64,000 bases of DNA from Ktedonosporobacter rubrisoli. GTDB taxonomy: Bacteria; Chloroflexota; Ktedonobacteria; Ktedonobacterales; Ktedonobacteraceae. The stretch lies in the NCBI RefSeq assembly GCF_004208415.1, contig NZ_CP035758.1, positions 1,984,001-2,048,000 of the forward strand, written 5' to 3'. The number at the start of each line of letters is the position of its first letter. Positions within the stretch are counted from its first letter, which is position 1. Below, piece after piece: positions 33,678 to 41,985 of this stretch. A model generated the notes under the pieces. That model was not told the DNA's origin. It worked only from the letters and a program-made list of their open reading frames with translations, and searched no databases. Position numbers and translations under genes: made by a program.

Positions 33678-34493
33678 ATGAACTCAGCATATGAGCCATC
33701 TCCTGATTCAGTAGAAGTCAAGACATGCTGCTCAACTCTGTATCAAAGCGACATCGTACGATTTCTACTCGGCGACTCGTTCCATCCTGGTGGTATTCAA
33801 CTCACCGAACATCTTGGCACGCTGCTGCAACTGGCCCAGGGGCAGCGGATGCTTGATATTGCCTCAGGGCAGGGCAAGAGTGCGATTGCCCTTGCACAAC
33901 GCTTTGGCTGCCAGGTACAGGGAATTGAATATGGCGCTCAAGCGGTCCAGAGGGCGACAGAGGCTGCGGCAGAGGCCGGAGTGGCCCATCTTGTCACCTT
34001 TCAACAAGGTGATGCCGAGCGCCTGCCAGTCGCCGCTGAAACGTTTGATGTTGTAATCTGCGAATGTGCCTTTTGTACATTTACAGATAAATCAACTGCA
34101 GCTTCAGAAATGTGGCGGGTCTTGAAATCAGGTGGACGTGTTGGATTGAGCGATCTCACCCGCTTAGGAGATGTGCCAGAAGAGTTGCAGAGCTTTCTGG
34201 CGTGGATTGCTTGCCTTGCTGACGCTCAACCTGTGGATAACTACACCAGTTATCTAACGCAGGCAGGATTAGCCGTCGATCTCATCGAAGAGCACAATGA
34301 AGCACTGTATGAGATGGTACAACAGATCCGTGGCAAGTTGCTTGGTGCAGAACTACTCGTGCGGCTCAAGAAGCTCGACCTTCCCGCCTCGCTTGACTTT
34401 ACACAAGCAAAATCGCTTGCCAGGGCTGCCCTTACAGCTATTCAGATGGGTCGGTTCGGCTATATCGTAATGAGCGCGCATAAGGCAACATAA
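33678..34493 (+). CDS. ArsM-like SAM-dependent methyltransferase
   Basis: A 271-residue class I methyltransferase: SAM motif MLDIASGQGKSAIALAQRFGCQVQGIE, then GDAERLPVAAETFDVVICECAFCTFTDK. It carries a Cys pair (VKTCCSTLYQSD, about residue 15) and C-x-C-x-x-C near the active site, reminiscent of arsenite methyltransferases, whose cysteines bind As(III). The family around GDSFHPGG is, however, not proven to act on arsenic. The ATG follows GGGAGGAACTG and lies 31 bases after the radical SAM gene, so they form an operon. Methylation of arsenic or of a lipid head group are both open. Confidence 0.75.
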   Translation: MNSAYEPSPDSVEVKTCCSTLYQSDIVRFLLGDSFHPGGIQLTEHLGTLLQLAQGQRMLDIASGQGKSAIALAQRFGCQVQGIEYGAQAVQRATEAAAEAGVAHLVTFQQGDAERLPVAAETFDVVICECAFCTFTDKSTAASEMWRVLKSGGRVGLSDLTRLGDVPEELQSFLAWIACLADAQPVDNYTSYLTQAGLAVDLIEEHNEALYEMVQQIRGKLLGAELLVRLKKLDLPASLDFTQAKSLARAALTAIQMGRFGYIVMSAHKAT

Positions 34494-34496
34494 ACC

Positions 34497-35387
34497 TCAT
34501 CCTTTGCCATGCAGAAAATCTATATGCGTGATCTGTGCGATAGGGGCGATGATCAGTAAACAAGTGGTTATGCTCAAAATAGGAAGGCTCAGAAGATGGG
34601 CGAGCGAGGCAAATGGCGCAGGTGCCAGTAACACCAGAAAAGAAAGGCATTGAGCCAGCCCTGCATATTTGCCCCATACGGTCGAACTAAAGCGTACCGG
34701 GCGCGCAAAGGCCAGATAGCTTAATAAAACCGCTACAAAGGGAACTATGAAACGAAAGAGCATGACCAATCCAAACGGCAGAGGTAATACGCCGTTGCGG
34801 AGCAAAATGATGGTTAAGGAGAGATATAGACAAAAATCAGTTTCAGCATCGGCGAGCTGTCCTAGCCTGCTCTGCGTTCCCGTGTTCCTGGCGATCAATC
34901 CGTCAAGAATATCAGTAACTATGCCACAGAGAAAGATAGCTAGAGCCACGGTTGAGGGTGTGGGCAGGCCAGCGAAAAGCCTTCCAAGCAAGTATGAAGC
35001 ACACAATCCGCGTATCCAGGTAAGTTCATTGGCTAAGCCGACGCGCGGTAGTAGCGCTCCACTATGCACTGATCGGTTTAGACCGAGATGCCAGTACAAA
35101 TCGCACTGCTGCCACACAACGCAAAAGGCAAATCCTGGCAGGAGGTAGAGCGTATCGCTTATTCCCAGCAACAGGCCATTCCCAATCAGAGCAAGTAGAG
35201 CCAATAACGCAATGGTCAGGGTAAATTGTCTCCACGAATTGTGCAATGAAGGGTTGCTATGAACTGTTTGCATAGTTTGCATCCAGGAGCGCTGAAAGAA
35301 CCTGTACCAGGCGCGTAGACTGAAATGATCGTTACGCAGCTCTGTTAATAGCTCAACAGCGAATGTCTCTTGCGAGCTCGATTGCAT
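34497..35387 (-). CDS. CDP-alcohol phosphatidyltransferase
   Basis: A 296-residue membrane enzyme of the class that couples a CDP-activated lipid with an alcohol. The full signature DxxDGxxARx8GxxxDxxxD is seen at DILDGLIARNTGTQSRLGQLA..D. About seven hydrophobic segments surround it. An N-terminal stretch of about 50 residues is soluble. The ATG at 35387 is chosen over a TTG at 35456, but neither has a good ribosome site. It is convergent with the methyltransferase (3 bases between stops). The alcohol substrate is unknown; the context suggests a special phospholipid. Confidence 0.82.
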   Translation of the reverse strand: MQSSSQETFAVELLTELRNDHFSLRAWYRFFQRSWMQTMQTVHSNPSLHNSWRQFTLTIALLALLALIGNGLLLGISDTLYLLPGFAFCVVWQQCDLYWHLGLNRSVHSGALLPRVGLANELTWIRGLCASYLLGRLFAGLPTPSTVALAIFLCGIVTDILDGLIARNTGTQSRLGQLADAETDFCLYLSLTIILLRNGVLPLPFGLVMLFRFIVPFVAVLLSYLAFARPVRFSSTVWGKYAGLAQCLSFLVLLAPAPFASLAHLLSLPILSITTCLLIIAPIAQITHIDFLHGKG

Positions 35388-35569
35388 GCCAGGTACCGCT
35401 TTCGCTATCGTTATGCTTTTACAATAAGATGGGGCTGCGATAAGATAGGGAGTCAAAAGCTATAATGAAGCAGCTGATTCACTAACATTTCACCCCCATT
35501 CCAACCGGCCATAATTATACCTGTTTAGAACTTCTTTTTGAAGAGTATTGCCAGAGAAGGAAAAGTAAC

Positions 35570-36142
35570 ATGCAAGAAGGAATAGAGGAAACCAAAGGGA
35601 ATGACGCTGCCCCGAAAGAACAGTTAGCACCCGGGGGCATTGGTGTGGCAGTGGCCATTGATTGGGGCCTGGCCGTACAAATATTCTTGACACCAATTAT
35701 CACTGTTCTCAACCCAGCCAGCCAGCCAAAAATTGCTGCTCTCAATTCAACTCTTACCGTGGTGCTGTACTTCATCATTGCCTGGCTTTTGGCAGGGCTT
35801 TGTCTGTTCTTTGGCGAGATGCTGCGCAGTGGTCACAACTGGGCCCGTTGGATACAGATCGCTGTAACCGCACTGCTTACGCTGGGCGGCCTCGCTTCGT
35901 TGCCCGGCCTCTACCAAAGCCTTATAACGGGTCACTTCTGGCCGCTCGTCACGGAAGTTATCCTTGTCATCTTTGCACCTCTGGTGCTCTGGCGCTTGAG
36001 TCGTCCTGCTACTGGTCGCTGGTTTAAGACTGTCAGCGCAGCCGAGGCCCGCCAACGTCATGGTGGCAAATGGGTATGGTTTATCGCTCTGTTTGCTATC
36101 GTGGGAGGCATACTGCAAACCCTTGCGGTAATGAACAAATAG
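35570..36142 (+). CDS. Four-helix membrane protein, unknown
   Basis: A 190-residue protein with a soluble, charged N-terminus and about four membrane helices (AVAIDWGLAVQIFLTPIITVL, LTVVLYFIIAWLLAGLCLFF, WIQIAVTALLTLGGLASL, LVTEVILVIFAPLVLWRL) plus a last helix near the end. I recognise no family. It lies 14 bases before the flavoprotein gene and is likely co-transcribed with it. Confidence 0.7.
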   Translation: MQEGIEETKGNDAAPKEQLAPGGIGVAVAIDWGLAVQIFLTPIITVLNPASQPKIAALNSTLTVVLYFIIAWLLAGLCLFFGEMLRSGHNWARWIQIAVTALLTLGGLASLPGLYQSLITGHFWPLVTEVILVIFAPLVLWRLSRPATGRWFKTVSAAEARQRHGGKWVWFIALFAIVGGILQTLAVMNK

Positions 36143-36156
36143 GATGGTAATAACAT

Positions 36157-37587
36157 ATGTCTCAAACGAATTATGATTATGATCTTACCATTCTGGGCGG
36201 CGGATCAGGTGGGTTGACAGCGGCCCGTGTTGCGGCCTCGCTGGGAGCGCGGGTCTTGCTGATTGACAAAGAGCGCCTGGGCGGAGATTGTTTGTATACA
36301 GGCTGTGTTCCCAGTAAAAGCCTTATCCATGTTGCTCAGATCGTTCACCAGGCGAACAATGCTGCCCGTCTGGGTTTAACCACGCATGGAATAGATGTGG
36401 ACATGGCACATATCAACACCTACATTCAAGGCGTGATCAAACGGGTCTATGAGGCAGAGCATATATATACAGATGATGTGACTGTTAAATTTGGAAGTGT
36501 TTCTTTTCAATCTCCCACGGCCCTGCTGCTTGATTCTGAACGCATCACTAGCCGTTCGACAATTATTGTCACAGGATCGCATCCTGTCATTCCACAGATA
36601 GCGGGCTTGGCCGATTTGGGCTACCTGACGAACGAGGATGTCTTTCAATTAACGCGTTTACCAGCATCGCTGCTCATTGTCGGTGGCGGCCCTATCGGTG
36701 TCGAGCTTGGACAGGCCCTGGCGCGCTTAGGGGTCAGGATTACCATCATCCAGGGGCCGGAACGAATTTTGCCGCGCGAAGATCCCGCTGTCTCCGCGGC
36801 AATTACTGATGTGCTTGAGTCTGAGGGCGTGACCGTGGTCACAAAGGCACGTGCCCAGAATGTTGAGCGGTCGGGAGCAAAGAAGCGCCTGATCGTGAAA
36901 CGGGGCGACCAATTTATCGCATTTGAGGCTGATGAACTGCTTCTTGCCGTGGGTCGTCAACCAAATGTGGATGGACTCGGGTTGGACAAGCTCGGCATAG
37001 CCTGCACAGCGCAGGGCATTCAGGTGAACAGCTATCTTCAGACCACCAGAAAGAACATCTTTGCCCTCGGCGATGTGATTGGTGGTTATCTTTTTACGCA
37101 TGTTGCCGCGTATCAGGCGGGTGTGGCCGTGCGCAATGCGCTGTTGCCTGTGAGCAAGAAGAAGGTAGATTATCGCGTCCTCCCCTGGTGTACGTTTACA
37201 GATCCAGAGGCGGCGCGGGTTGGCCTGACCTATGAGGAGGCGCAACAGCAGCATCGACAGGTGCGCGCCGTTACTCTCCCCTGGGCTGATATCGACCGTG
37301 CGCAGACCGAGGGCGCCACAACCGGTTTTATTCAACTCGTGCTGGCAGGCAAGAAGGAGGAAATTGTGGGAGCACATATGGTCGGTACCCATGCTGGCGA
37401 GTTGCTTGGTGAGATAGCTTTGGCCATGCAACACCATCTAACGATCTCTGACATGCTGGCTACCATTCATCCCTATCCAACCCTGACTACGGGTTTGCAG
37501 CAGGCAGTTTTTGAGGCCCAGCTTTCAGGAAGGCAGGGCCATACTAATCGTCGCATCGTCAGTACCATGCTCCGCCTCCTAAAGTAA
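36157..37587 (+). CDS. Mercuric reductase / dihydrolipoamide dehydrogenase-like flavoprotein
   Basis: A 476-residue FAD disulfide oxidoreductase. FAD motif GGGSGGLTAARVAASLGARV, redox pair GGDCLYTGCVPSK (Cx4C), NAD(P)H motif GGGPIGVELGQALARLG, second FAD motif IFALGDV and C-terminal HPYPTLTTG are all present. There is no N-terminal HMA domain and no C-terminal Cys pair, so it is unlikely to be a true MerA. Such proteins occur near TVP38-type, radical SAM and methyltransferase genes in other bacteria and may reduce a thiol or metal compound. It is probably in one operon with the membrane protein. Confidence 0.85.
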   Translation: MSQTNYDYDLTILGGGSGGLTAARVAASLGARVLLIDKERLGGDCLYTGCVPSKSLIHVAQIVHQANNAARLGLTTHGIDVDMAHINTYIQGVIKRVYEAEHIYTDDVTVKFGSVSFQSPTALLLDSERITSRSTIIVTGSHPVIPQIAGLADLGYLTNEDVFQLTRLPASLLIVGGGPIGVELGQALARLGVRITIIQGPERILPREDPAVSAAITDVLESEGVTVVTKARAQNVERSGAKKRLIVKRGDQFIAFEADELLLAVGRQPNVDGLGLDKLGIACTAQGIQVNSYLQTTRKNIFALGDVIGGYLFTHVAAYQAGVAVRNALLPVSKKKVDYRVLPWCTFTDPEAARVGLTYEEAQQQHRQVRAVTLPWADIDRAQTEGATTGFIQLVLAGKKEEIVGAHMVGTHAGELLGEIALAMQHHLTISDMLATIHPYPTLTTGLQQAVFEAQLSGRQGHTNRRIVSTMLRLLK

Positions 37588-37608
37588 TAGCGAGAAAATA
37601 TCATCTAT

Positions 37609-37626
37609 GCTGTGAGCATAGCTTTT
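37609..37626 (-). promoter_or_regulatory. 18-nt palindromic motif, copy 2
   Basis: GCTGTGAGCATAGCTTTT is the exact reverse complement of 31869-31886. It lies 150 bases upstream of the epimerase gene and 22 bases after the flavoprotein stop codon. Flanking bases of the two copies differ, so this is a conserved site rather than a long repeat. Confidence 0.55.
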
Positions 37627-37775
37627 CTCTTCCTTAACAGGCGCTGAGCTGTTATGCTTCGTGGTAGCTTTTGCCAATTCATCAGTCGGAGTGAGTGCGC
37701 GCTTTTGGCAATTGACTCATTCCTTTGCCAGTACACTATGCGGTGTTTGGGCTTTAAAGAGGGGAGATATTCTGA

Positions 37776-38816
37776 ATGAAGCTACTTATTCTCGGGGGAA
37801 CAGTTTTCCTTGGTCGCTATCTGGTTGAGGCGGCGCTCGGCCAAGGGCATGAGGTGACGATCTTCCATCGTGGAGTGCATGAGACGCCTTTCTCTACAAC
37901 AAAGGTCGAGCATGTGCAAGGTGATCGCAATGAGGGGCTAACGGCTCTAGCCGGGCGTCGCTTCGATGCTGTAATCGATACGAATGGCTATGTGCCACGA
38001 CATGTGAAGGCCGTAGCACAAACGTTGGCCGAGAATATCAAGCGCTACGTCTTTATCTCCAGTATTTCGGTCTATGCTGACTTTAGCACAGCCGGGCTGA
38101 AAGAGTCGTCCCCGCTGGGACAAATCTCTCCCGAGCAGGCGCGGGAGGCCGAGCAGTTAAGGCCGCCCACGACGGGAACTATCGCTCTCACCTATGGCGA
38201 AATGTATGGCCCGTTGAAGGCGCTCTGCGAGCAGACGGCCGAAGAGCTCATGCCTGGCCGCGTGCTCGCTATTCGTCCCGGCCTCATTGTGGGTCCCCAC
38301 GACTACTCGGATCGCTTTAACTATTGGGTGCAGCGCGTGGCCCGAGGTGGAGAAGTCCTGGCTCCAGGTCGACCGGATCGCCCTATCCAGTTGATTGATG
38401 TGCGCGATCTCGCCGAGTGGACTATCCGCATGATCGAGGCGGGACATGCTGGCGTTTATAATGCTACCGGCCTTGATGCCCCTCTTACCATGCAGCAATT
38501 TCTTGAGACATGCAAGAGCGTGAGTGGAGCGACGGCAACTTTTACCTGGGTCGACGAGGCTTTTCTCCTTGAAAAGGGAGTTGTGCCGTGGTCCCAACTG
38601 CCCTTGTGGCTCCCTGAATCTGATGAGAGCTTGCGCGGCTTCCTTGACGCCGACATCCAGAAAGCTCTAGCCGCCGGCCTTACTTTCCGCCCTCTGGCCC
38701 AGACAGTAGGTGCTACCCTGGCCTGGGAGCAGCAGCGCTCACCTGACGAGCAACGCAAGGCCGGAATGTCAATCGCACAAGAGAGCGAGTTACTGCAGGC
38801 CTGGCACCAGCGCTAA
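37776..38816 (+). CDS. NAD-dependent epimerase/dehydratase family protein
   Basis: A 346-residue extended short-chain dehydrogenase. The nucleotide motif is ILGGTVFLGRYLVEAAL, the substrate-side motif is RYVFISSISVYAD, and the active-site Tyr-Lys pair is in YGPLKALCE. The C-terminal part (LLWLPESDESLRGFLDADIQKA type) is found in a group often annotated as NAD-dependent epimerases next to regulators. The substrate is unknown; a sugar nucleotide or an isoprenoid are possible. The 18-nt motif upstream suggests shared control with the radical SAM operon. The ATG has GGGGAGATATTCTG before it. Confidence 0.85.
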   Translation: MKLLILGGTVFLGRYLVEAALGQGHEVTIFHRGVHETPFSTTKVEHVQGDRNEGLTALAGRRFDAVIDTNGYVPRHVKAVAQTLAENIKRYVFISSISVYADFSTAGLKESSPLGQISPEQAREAEQLRPPTTGTIALTYGEMYGPLKALCEQTAEELMPGRVLAIRPGLIVGPHDYSDRFNYWVQRVARGGEVLAPGRPDRPIQLIDVRDLAEWTIRMIEAGHAGVYNATGLDAPLTMQQFLETCKSVSGATATFTWVDEAFLLEKGVVPWSQLPLWLPESDESLRGFLDADIQKALAAGLTFRPLAQTVGATLAWEQQRSPDEQRKAGMSIAQESELLQAWHQR

Positions 38817-38850
38817 GGCTGCGCCCAGCATATATATTGACCTCAAGCCC

Positions 38851-39360
38851 TTAGCTCTCAGGAAAGCGCTCGGGGTAGCGTACAAAAGTGTAAATTTGCT
38901 GGGGAATAGTCTGGAGAAACACGCCCTCGCCCCATTCGCGCACACTTGAGCCAGTTTGCTCTTGCTGGAAAGCTTCAACTTCGGCAAAAGCAGGCTGATC
39001 GGGCGCTAAAACGCGGGCGCTACCATGTACGATAATGGCCAGATCATCACCCTGGTAATGGGTAAAGCTCATTGCGGGACGGCGCAACAATTGTCGGGTG
39101 CGCACGGCGGCGGCTACGGTCGGAATATACCATTGTCCATGAAACAGCAAGGCTCCGATCGGGGCGTTGCGCGGTTCCCCTTTGCTCGTGACGGTTGCCA
39201 GGGCAATATTTTGTAGCGCGCGCCACAGATGGGTGATCTGGCGCGCAGAAAGAGAGTGGGCTGGCATTTGAAAGGATTCGCGTAAATATGGCCTGACCTG
39301 CTCAATACTGCGATCCAGCAAGTTCTGAAGCTTCTGCCAATCGGCCTCGGTTTCATGCAT
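38851..39360 (-). CDS. Pyridoxamine-phosphate-oxidase-like flavin protein
   Basis: A 169-residue split-barrel flavin-binding protein. The core is ALATVTSKGEPRNAPIGALLFHGQWYIPT, then MSFTHYQGDDLAIIVHGSARVL and a C-terminal FVRYPERFP. Such proteins bind FMN, F420 or haem and reduce small molecules; which one cannot be told here. The ATG at 39360 follows GAGGATCTTAAC; an upstream start at 39390 is less likely. A palindrome lies at 39388-39404. Confidence 0.75.
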   Translation of the reverse strand: MHETEADWQKLQNLLDRSIEQVRPYLRESFQMPAHSLSARQITHLWRALQNIALATVTSKGEPRNAPIGALLFHGQWYIPTVAAAVRTRQLLRRPAMSFTHYQGDDLAIIVHGSARVLAPDQPAFAEVEAFQQEQTGSSVREWGEGVFLQTIPQQIYTFVRYPERFPES

Positions 39361-39387
39361 GTTAAGATCCTCGCTTTCATTGGAAAA

Positions 39388-39404
39388 CAAGCTTAATAAG
39401 CTTG
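39388..39404. promoter_or_regulatory. Short palindrome upstream of the flavin-protein gene
   Basis: CAAGCTTAATAAGCTTG: 7-bp arms around a 3-base centre, 28 bases upstream of the start codon at 39360. Could be an operator; no regulator assigned. Confidence 0.35.
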
Positions 39405-39450
39405 CTTGTAAAGTGTTTCTGGCTGCTCAACTCAAGCTTGTCAGGCTATT

Positions 39451-40296
39451 TTAGCCATGAAGCATCAAGAGGGCATCTGTTGTAGATCTTCTCATGACGG
39501 GAATCTGCATTTCGGTCAAGGCGAAAGGATTGTCGCCTCCTTCCTGTGGCAGATAGACCTCGCGAGCTATCGAGCTTTCTGCAAAACAAAAGCCATGCTC
39601 CTCGCTCCAATCGTCGATGGCACTACATGCATCGCAGGGGTTTCCAGGCCTGCACATATGCATTACACAGGCCATGATTGGCACTTCCGGCAGCGTTCTG
39701 ACCGCTATCCGCTGGCTATCCGGCAATGGGCGGGTCAGAACACAACTCACCTCTATATCCATTCTTCCCTGTTGGGAGCGTGTGCCGTGCCAGAGAACGC
39801 TATGGGGCTGAGATAGCTCAATGCCATAATAGCTCAGGTATTCATCGAGCTCTCCAAAGATATCTGAGAGCTGAGCAGGGGCAATCACTTCACGGATGGA
39901 GGCGATGGCATAAGGCGCAATATGCTTGAGCATCACCTCATATGGAGACAGTGTTCCTTCTCGTTCGATCTGCTGCAAGCGCGCTTCAAGGCGAGATAGC
40001 CGCGCTTGCTGGGTCTCTACAAGCTGTTGGATTTCAGCTTGCTTTTGCCTGAACAGATCCCGCGTTTGCGTTGGCGATATATCCGCCTTGAGCAAGTCTG
40101 TAATTTGTTCCAGGGTAAAGCCAAGTTCTCTGAAGGCCTGAATGCGCCTGAGGCGTATGAGTTGCTCAGCTGTGTAATAGCGATAGCCTGTGTGCTTATC
40201 TGTATAAGCAGGCGGAAGAAGACCAATCTGATCATAGCGCCGTAGCAGCTTCACTGAAACTTTGCCAGATTTGGCAAAGTCGCCAATCTTAAACAT
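39451..40296 (-). CDS. MerR-family regulator with GyrI-like effector domain
   Basis: A 281-residue BmrR-like regulator. The N-terminal MerR helix-turn-helix is IGDFAKSGKVSVKLLRRYDQIGLLPPAYTDKHTGYRYYTAEQL. The linker is a coiled coil (about residues 80-115), and the C-terminal half is a GyrI-like small-molecule domain (IPVMRRS end). MerR proteins twist promoters with an overlong spacer to activate them; such a promoter lies directly upstream at 40343-40374, so the gene is probably self-regulated. The inducer is probably a lipophilic drug or similar compound (family knowledge). Confidence 0.9.
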   Translation of the reverse strand: MFKIGDFAKSGKVSVKLLRRYDQIGLLPPAYTDKHTGYRYYTAEQLIRLRRIQAFRELGFTLEQITDLLKADISPTQTRDLFRQKQAEIQQLVETQQARLSRLEARLQQIEREGTLSPYEVMLKHIAPYAIASIREVIAPAQLSDIFGELDEYLSYYGIELSQPHSVLWHGTRSQQGRMDIEVSCVLTRPLPDSQRIAVRTLPEVPIMACVMHMCRPGNPCDACSAIDDWSEEHGFCFAESSIAREVYLPQEGGDNPFALTEMQIPVMRRSTTDALLMLHG

Positions 40297-40342
40297 CTAG
40301 AAATCCTCTCAAGGTCCCAGCAAAGTGATTATCTTCTTCTCT

Positions 40343-40374
40343 ATGATACACTCTCCCAGCGCTGGGAGAGTCAA
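40343..40374 (-). promoter_or_regulatory. MerR-type promoter with 20-base spacer and operator
   Basis: On the minus strand TTGACT (40374-40369) and TATCAT (40348-40343) are separated by 20 bases. A perfect 22-bp palindrome (40350-40371, half-site ACTCTCCCAGC) fills the spacer. This is the classic layout for MerR/BmrR activation, upstream of the merR-type gene at 40296. Confidence 0.85.
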
Positions 40375-40438
40375 GGGAAAGAAGGCACGTTAAGGCCTAT
40401 TTTGAGCTGTTCATAAGAAGTTTTTACCTTCTGGCCTC

Positions 40439-40603
40439 CTAAGCCATGGAGTGTCTGGCCAGGTAGTTGGCGAAAGTTGTCATAATGACCGTTATAAGCA
40501 GCAGGACGGCCGCTATGCTGTAGGCGATCCACTTTCCTGGCTTTTGCCAATTGGAACGAGAAAAAGGATAGAATCGATCTCGCGCGGCCCAAATTGGGTT
40601 CAT
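40439..40603 (-). CDS. 54-residue single-pass membrane protein
   Basis: A short frame with ATG at 40603 and GGAGG twelve bases upstream. It starts MNPIWAARDRFYPF, followed by basic residues and one membrane helix (WIAYSIAAVLLLITVIMTTF), ending YLARHSMA. Positive residues before the helix and the clean hydrophobic run support a real gene. It lies upstream of the MerR promoter on the same strand. Function unknown. Confidence 0.55.
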   Translation of the reverse strand: MNPIWAARDRFYPFSRSNWQKPGKWIAYSIAAVLLLITVIMTTFANYLARHSMA

Positions 40604-41162
40604 CAGCTTGCTCAACCTCCTTTGACAGAACCATTTCTCTCCCTATATAATGGAGGAAGTATTCACTCGTATTTGGGAGGTTTTGACATCTATGCCAGTG
40701 TGCTGCTAACTCCATTCTGTTTCCTGTTTAACCAGCGAAACAGACATTCCCGATCTTGCTTTCATCACTCACGTGTCTCTCATCAGGCATGAGTGCTCAG
40801 CCGTTCTGCGCCTGCATTGAGTGAGGCGTCTGCCTCCTACTCGACATGCATATGGGCCTCGCCTGCGCGAGAGGTTGGATAGTGAGAACACAAGCAGCGA
40901 GATGGGGCGAGAGTTAGGAGAAGCATGTGGCGAAGAGGTGTTAGGCCTGGAACTGCGGCGAAGGCATCGCCGATGTTTTCGATAGCCTGGGCCATTGGCC
41001 GATGGATGCCATCTTTTCCTTGTTGCGGCATCGCATGTTCGAAGCAGTAGGGCAAGCGATGGCCTGCTCTCTCTTCTTCCCCTTGTCTCCCCAGTGTTTC
41101 CTTGCGTGTGTTGATGTGATCGTATTGTGCATTCTCGAAGATTAAAGCAAGGATTACCTCTC
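40604..41162. other. 560 bases without a recognised gene
   Basis: Several overlapping frames on both strands lack ribosome sites and have shadow-like composition. The region probably holds promoters for the 54-residue protein and for the DinB gene. Confidence 0.35.
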
Positions 41163-41768
41163 ATGACAGAACATAAGCTTTCACTCCTCCCTTTCTACGC
41201 TGGTTGGGGTATTTACAATCAGCGCCTTGTCGCGGCCATCGCGCCCCTTACAGGGGAGCAGCTAGCCTTGCGTCTCACGCCGCAACATTGGTCGCTTGGC
41301 ATGTACGTGACGCATATTGTTGCCAATCGCGCCTGGTGGTTCCACGCGCGAATGGGTGAGGGAGGCGATGATCTTACTCCCCTCGAATTATGGGCTTTGG
41401 GAGTCTGTGAGGCAGATGTGGACCCATGCCATCCGGCGGCAGAACTGGTTGCCGGCCTTGAGAAGACCTGGCAGATGATCGAGGAGGCGCTTGCTCGCCT
41501 GACCCCTGCAGATCTTCAAGAGGTCTTCCCGCCTCTTTCTGAGGTGGAACGTGTGCGTCACGCGAAACTGGTTGAGCCTGCACTCCAGCCATACGCCCAG
41601 ATGTGGTTGGATGCTGAGCGGTTGGCTGGAGAGGACAAACCGGCACGTTCGCGTCAGTGGATCATCTGGGGCGTGCTCGCACATGATATCCATCACGGCA
41701 GCGAAATCTCCACCACTCTCGGCCTCCACGGCTTGCCAACCATTGATTTAGATGGATGGATTTGGTGA
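41163..41768 (+). CDS. DinB-family protein
   Basis: A 201-residue four-helix protein of the DinB/YfiT superfamily. Family features are YAGWGIYNQRLVAAIAPLTGEQLALR, YVTHIVANRAWWFHARMGEG (first metal His) and WIIWGVLAHDIHHGSEISTTL (later His residues). Relatives are thiol-dependent (bacillithiol or mycothiol) transferases or metal-binding proteins. The ATG at 41163 has AAGGATTACCTCTC before it. It is a single gene; its exact reaction is unknown. Confidence 0.8.
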   Translation: MTEHKLSLLPFYAGWGIYNQRLVAAIAPLTGEQLALRLTPQHWSLGMYVTHIVANRAWWFHARMGEGGDDLTPLELWALGVCEADVDPCHPAAELVAGLEKTWQMIEEALARLTPADLQEVFPPLSEVERVRHAKLVEPALQPYAQMWLDAERLAGEDKPARSRQWIIWGVLAHDIHHGSEISTTLGLHGLPTIDLDGWIW

Positions 41769-41985
41769 AAGTTTTGGTAGCTTCAGTAACAGGGTCATCT
41801 CTGTGCTGAAGCTACCTTCTCTATCCACCTGGATAGAGATTTGATTCAGACCTCAATCCAGACGGCAAGATCTCCCAACGCTTTACCGATGCCCGGGCCA
41901 AAGGCTTTAGCGGGTGATCCTGTGCTCTTTAAAGCCAGACGGTAGCCAGGCCCGAGGCAACTATCGAATTCGGAAGCGGCTACAA

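Noticed and set aside
40451..40792. 113-codon + strand frame and the 114-codon minus-strand frame opposite it
   Set aside because: Neither has a ribosome site or protein-like composition; a 54-codon membrane protein in another minus-strand frame explains part of the region better.
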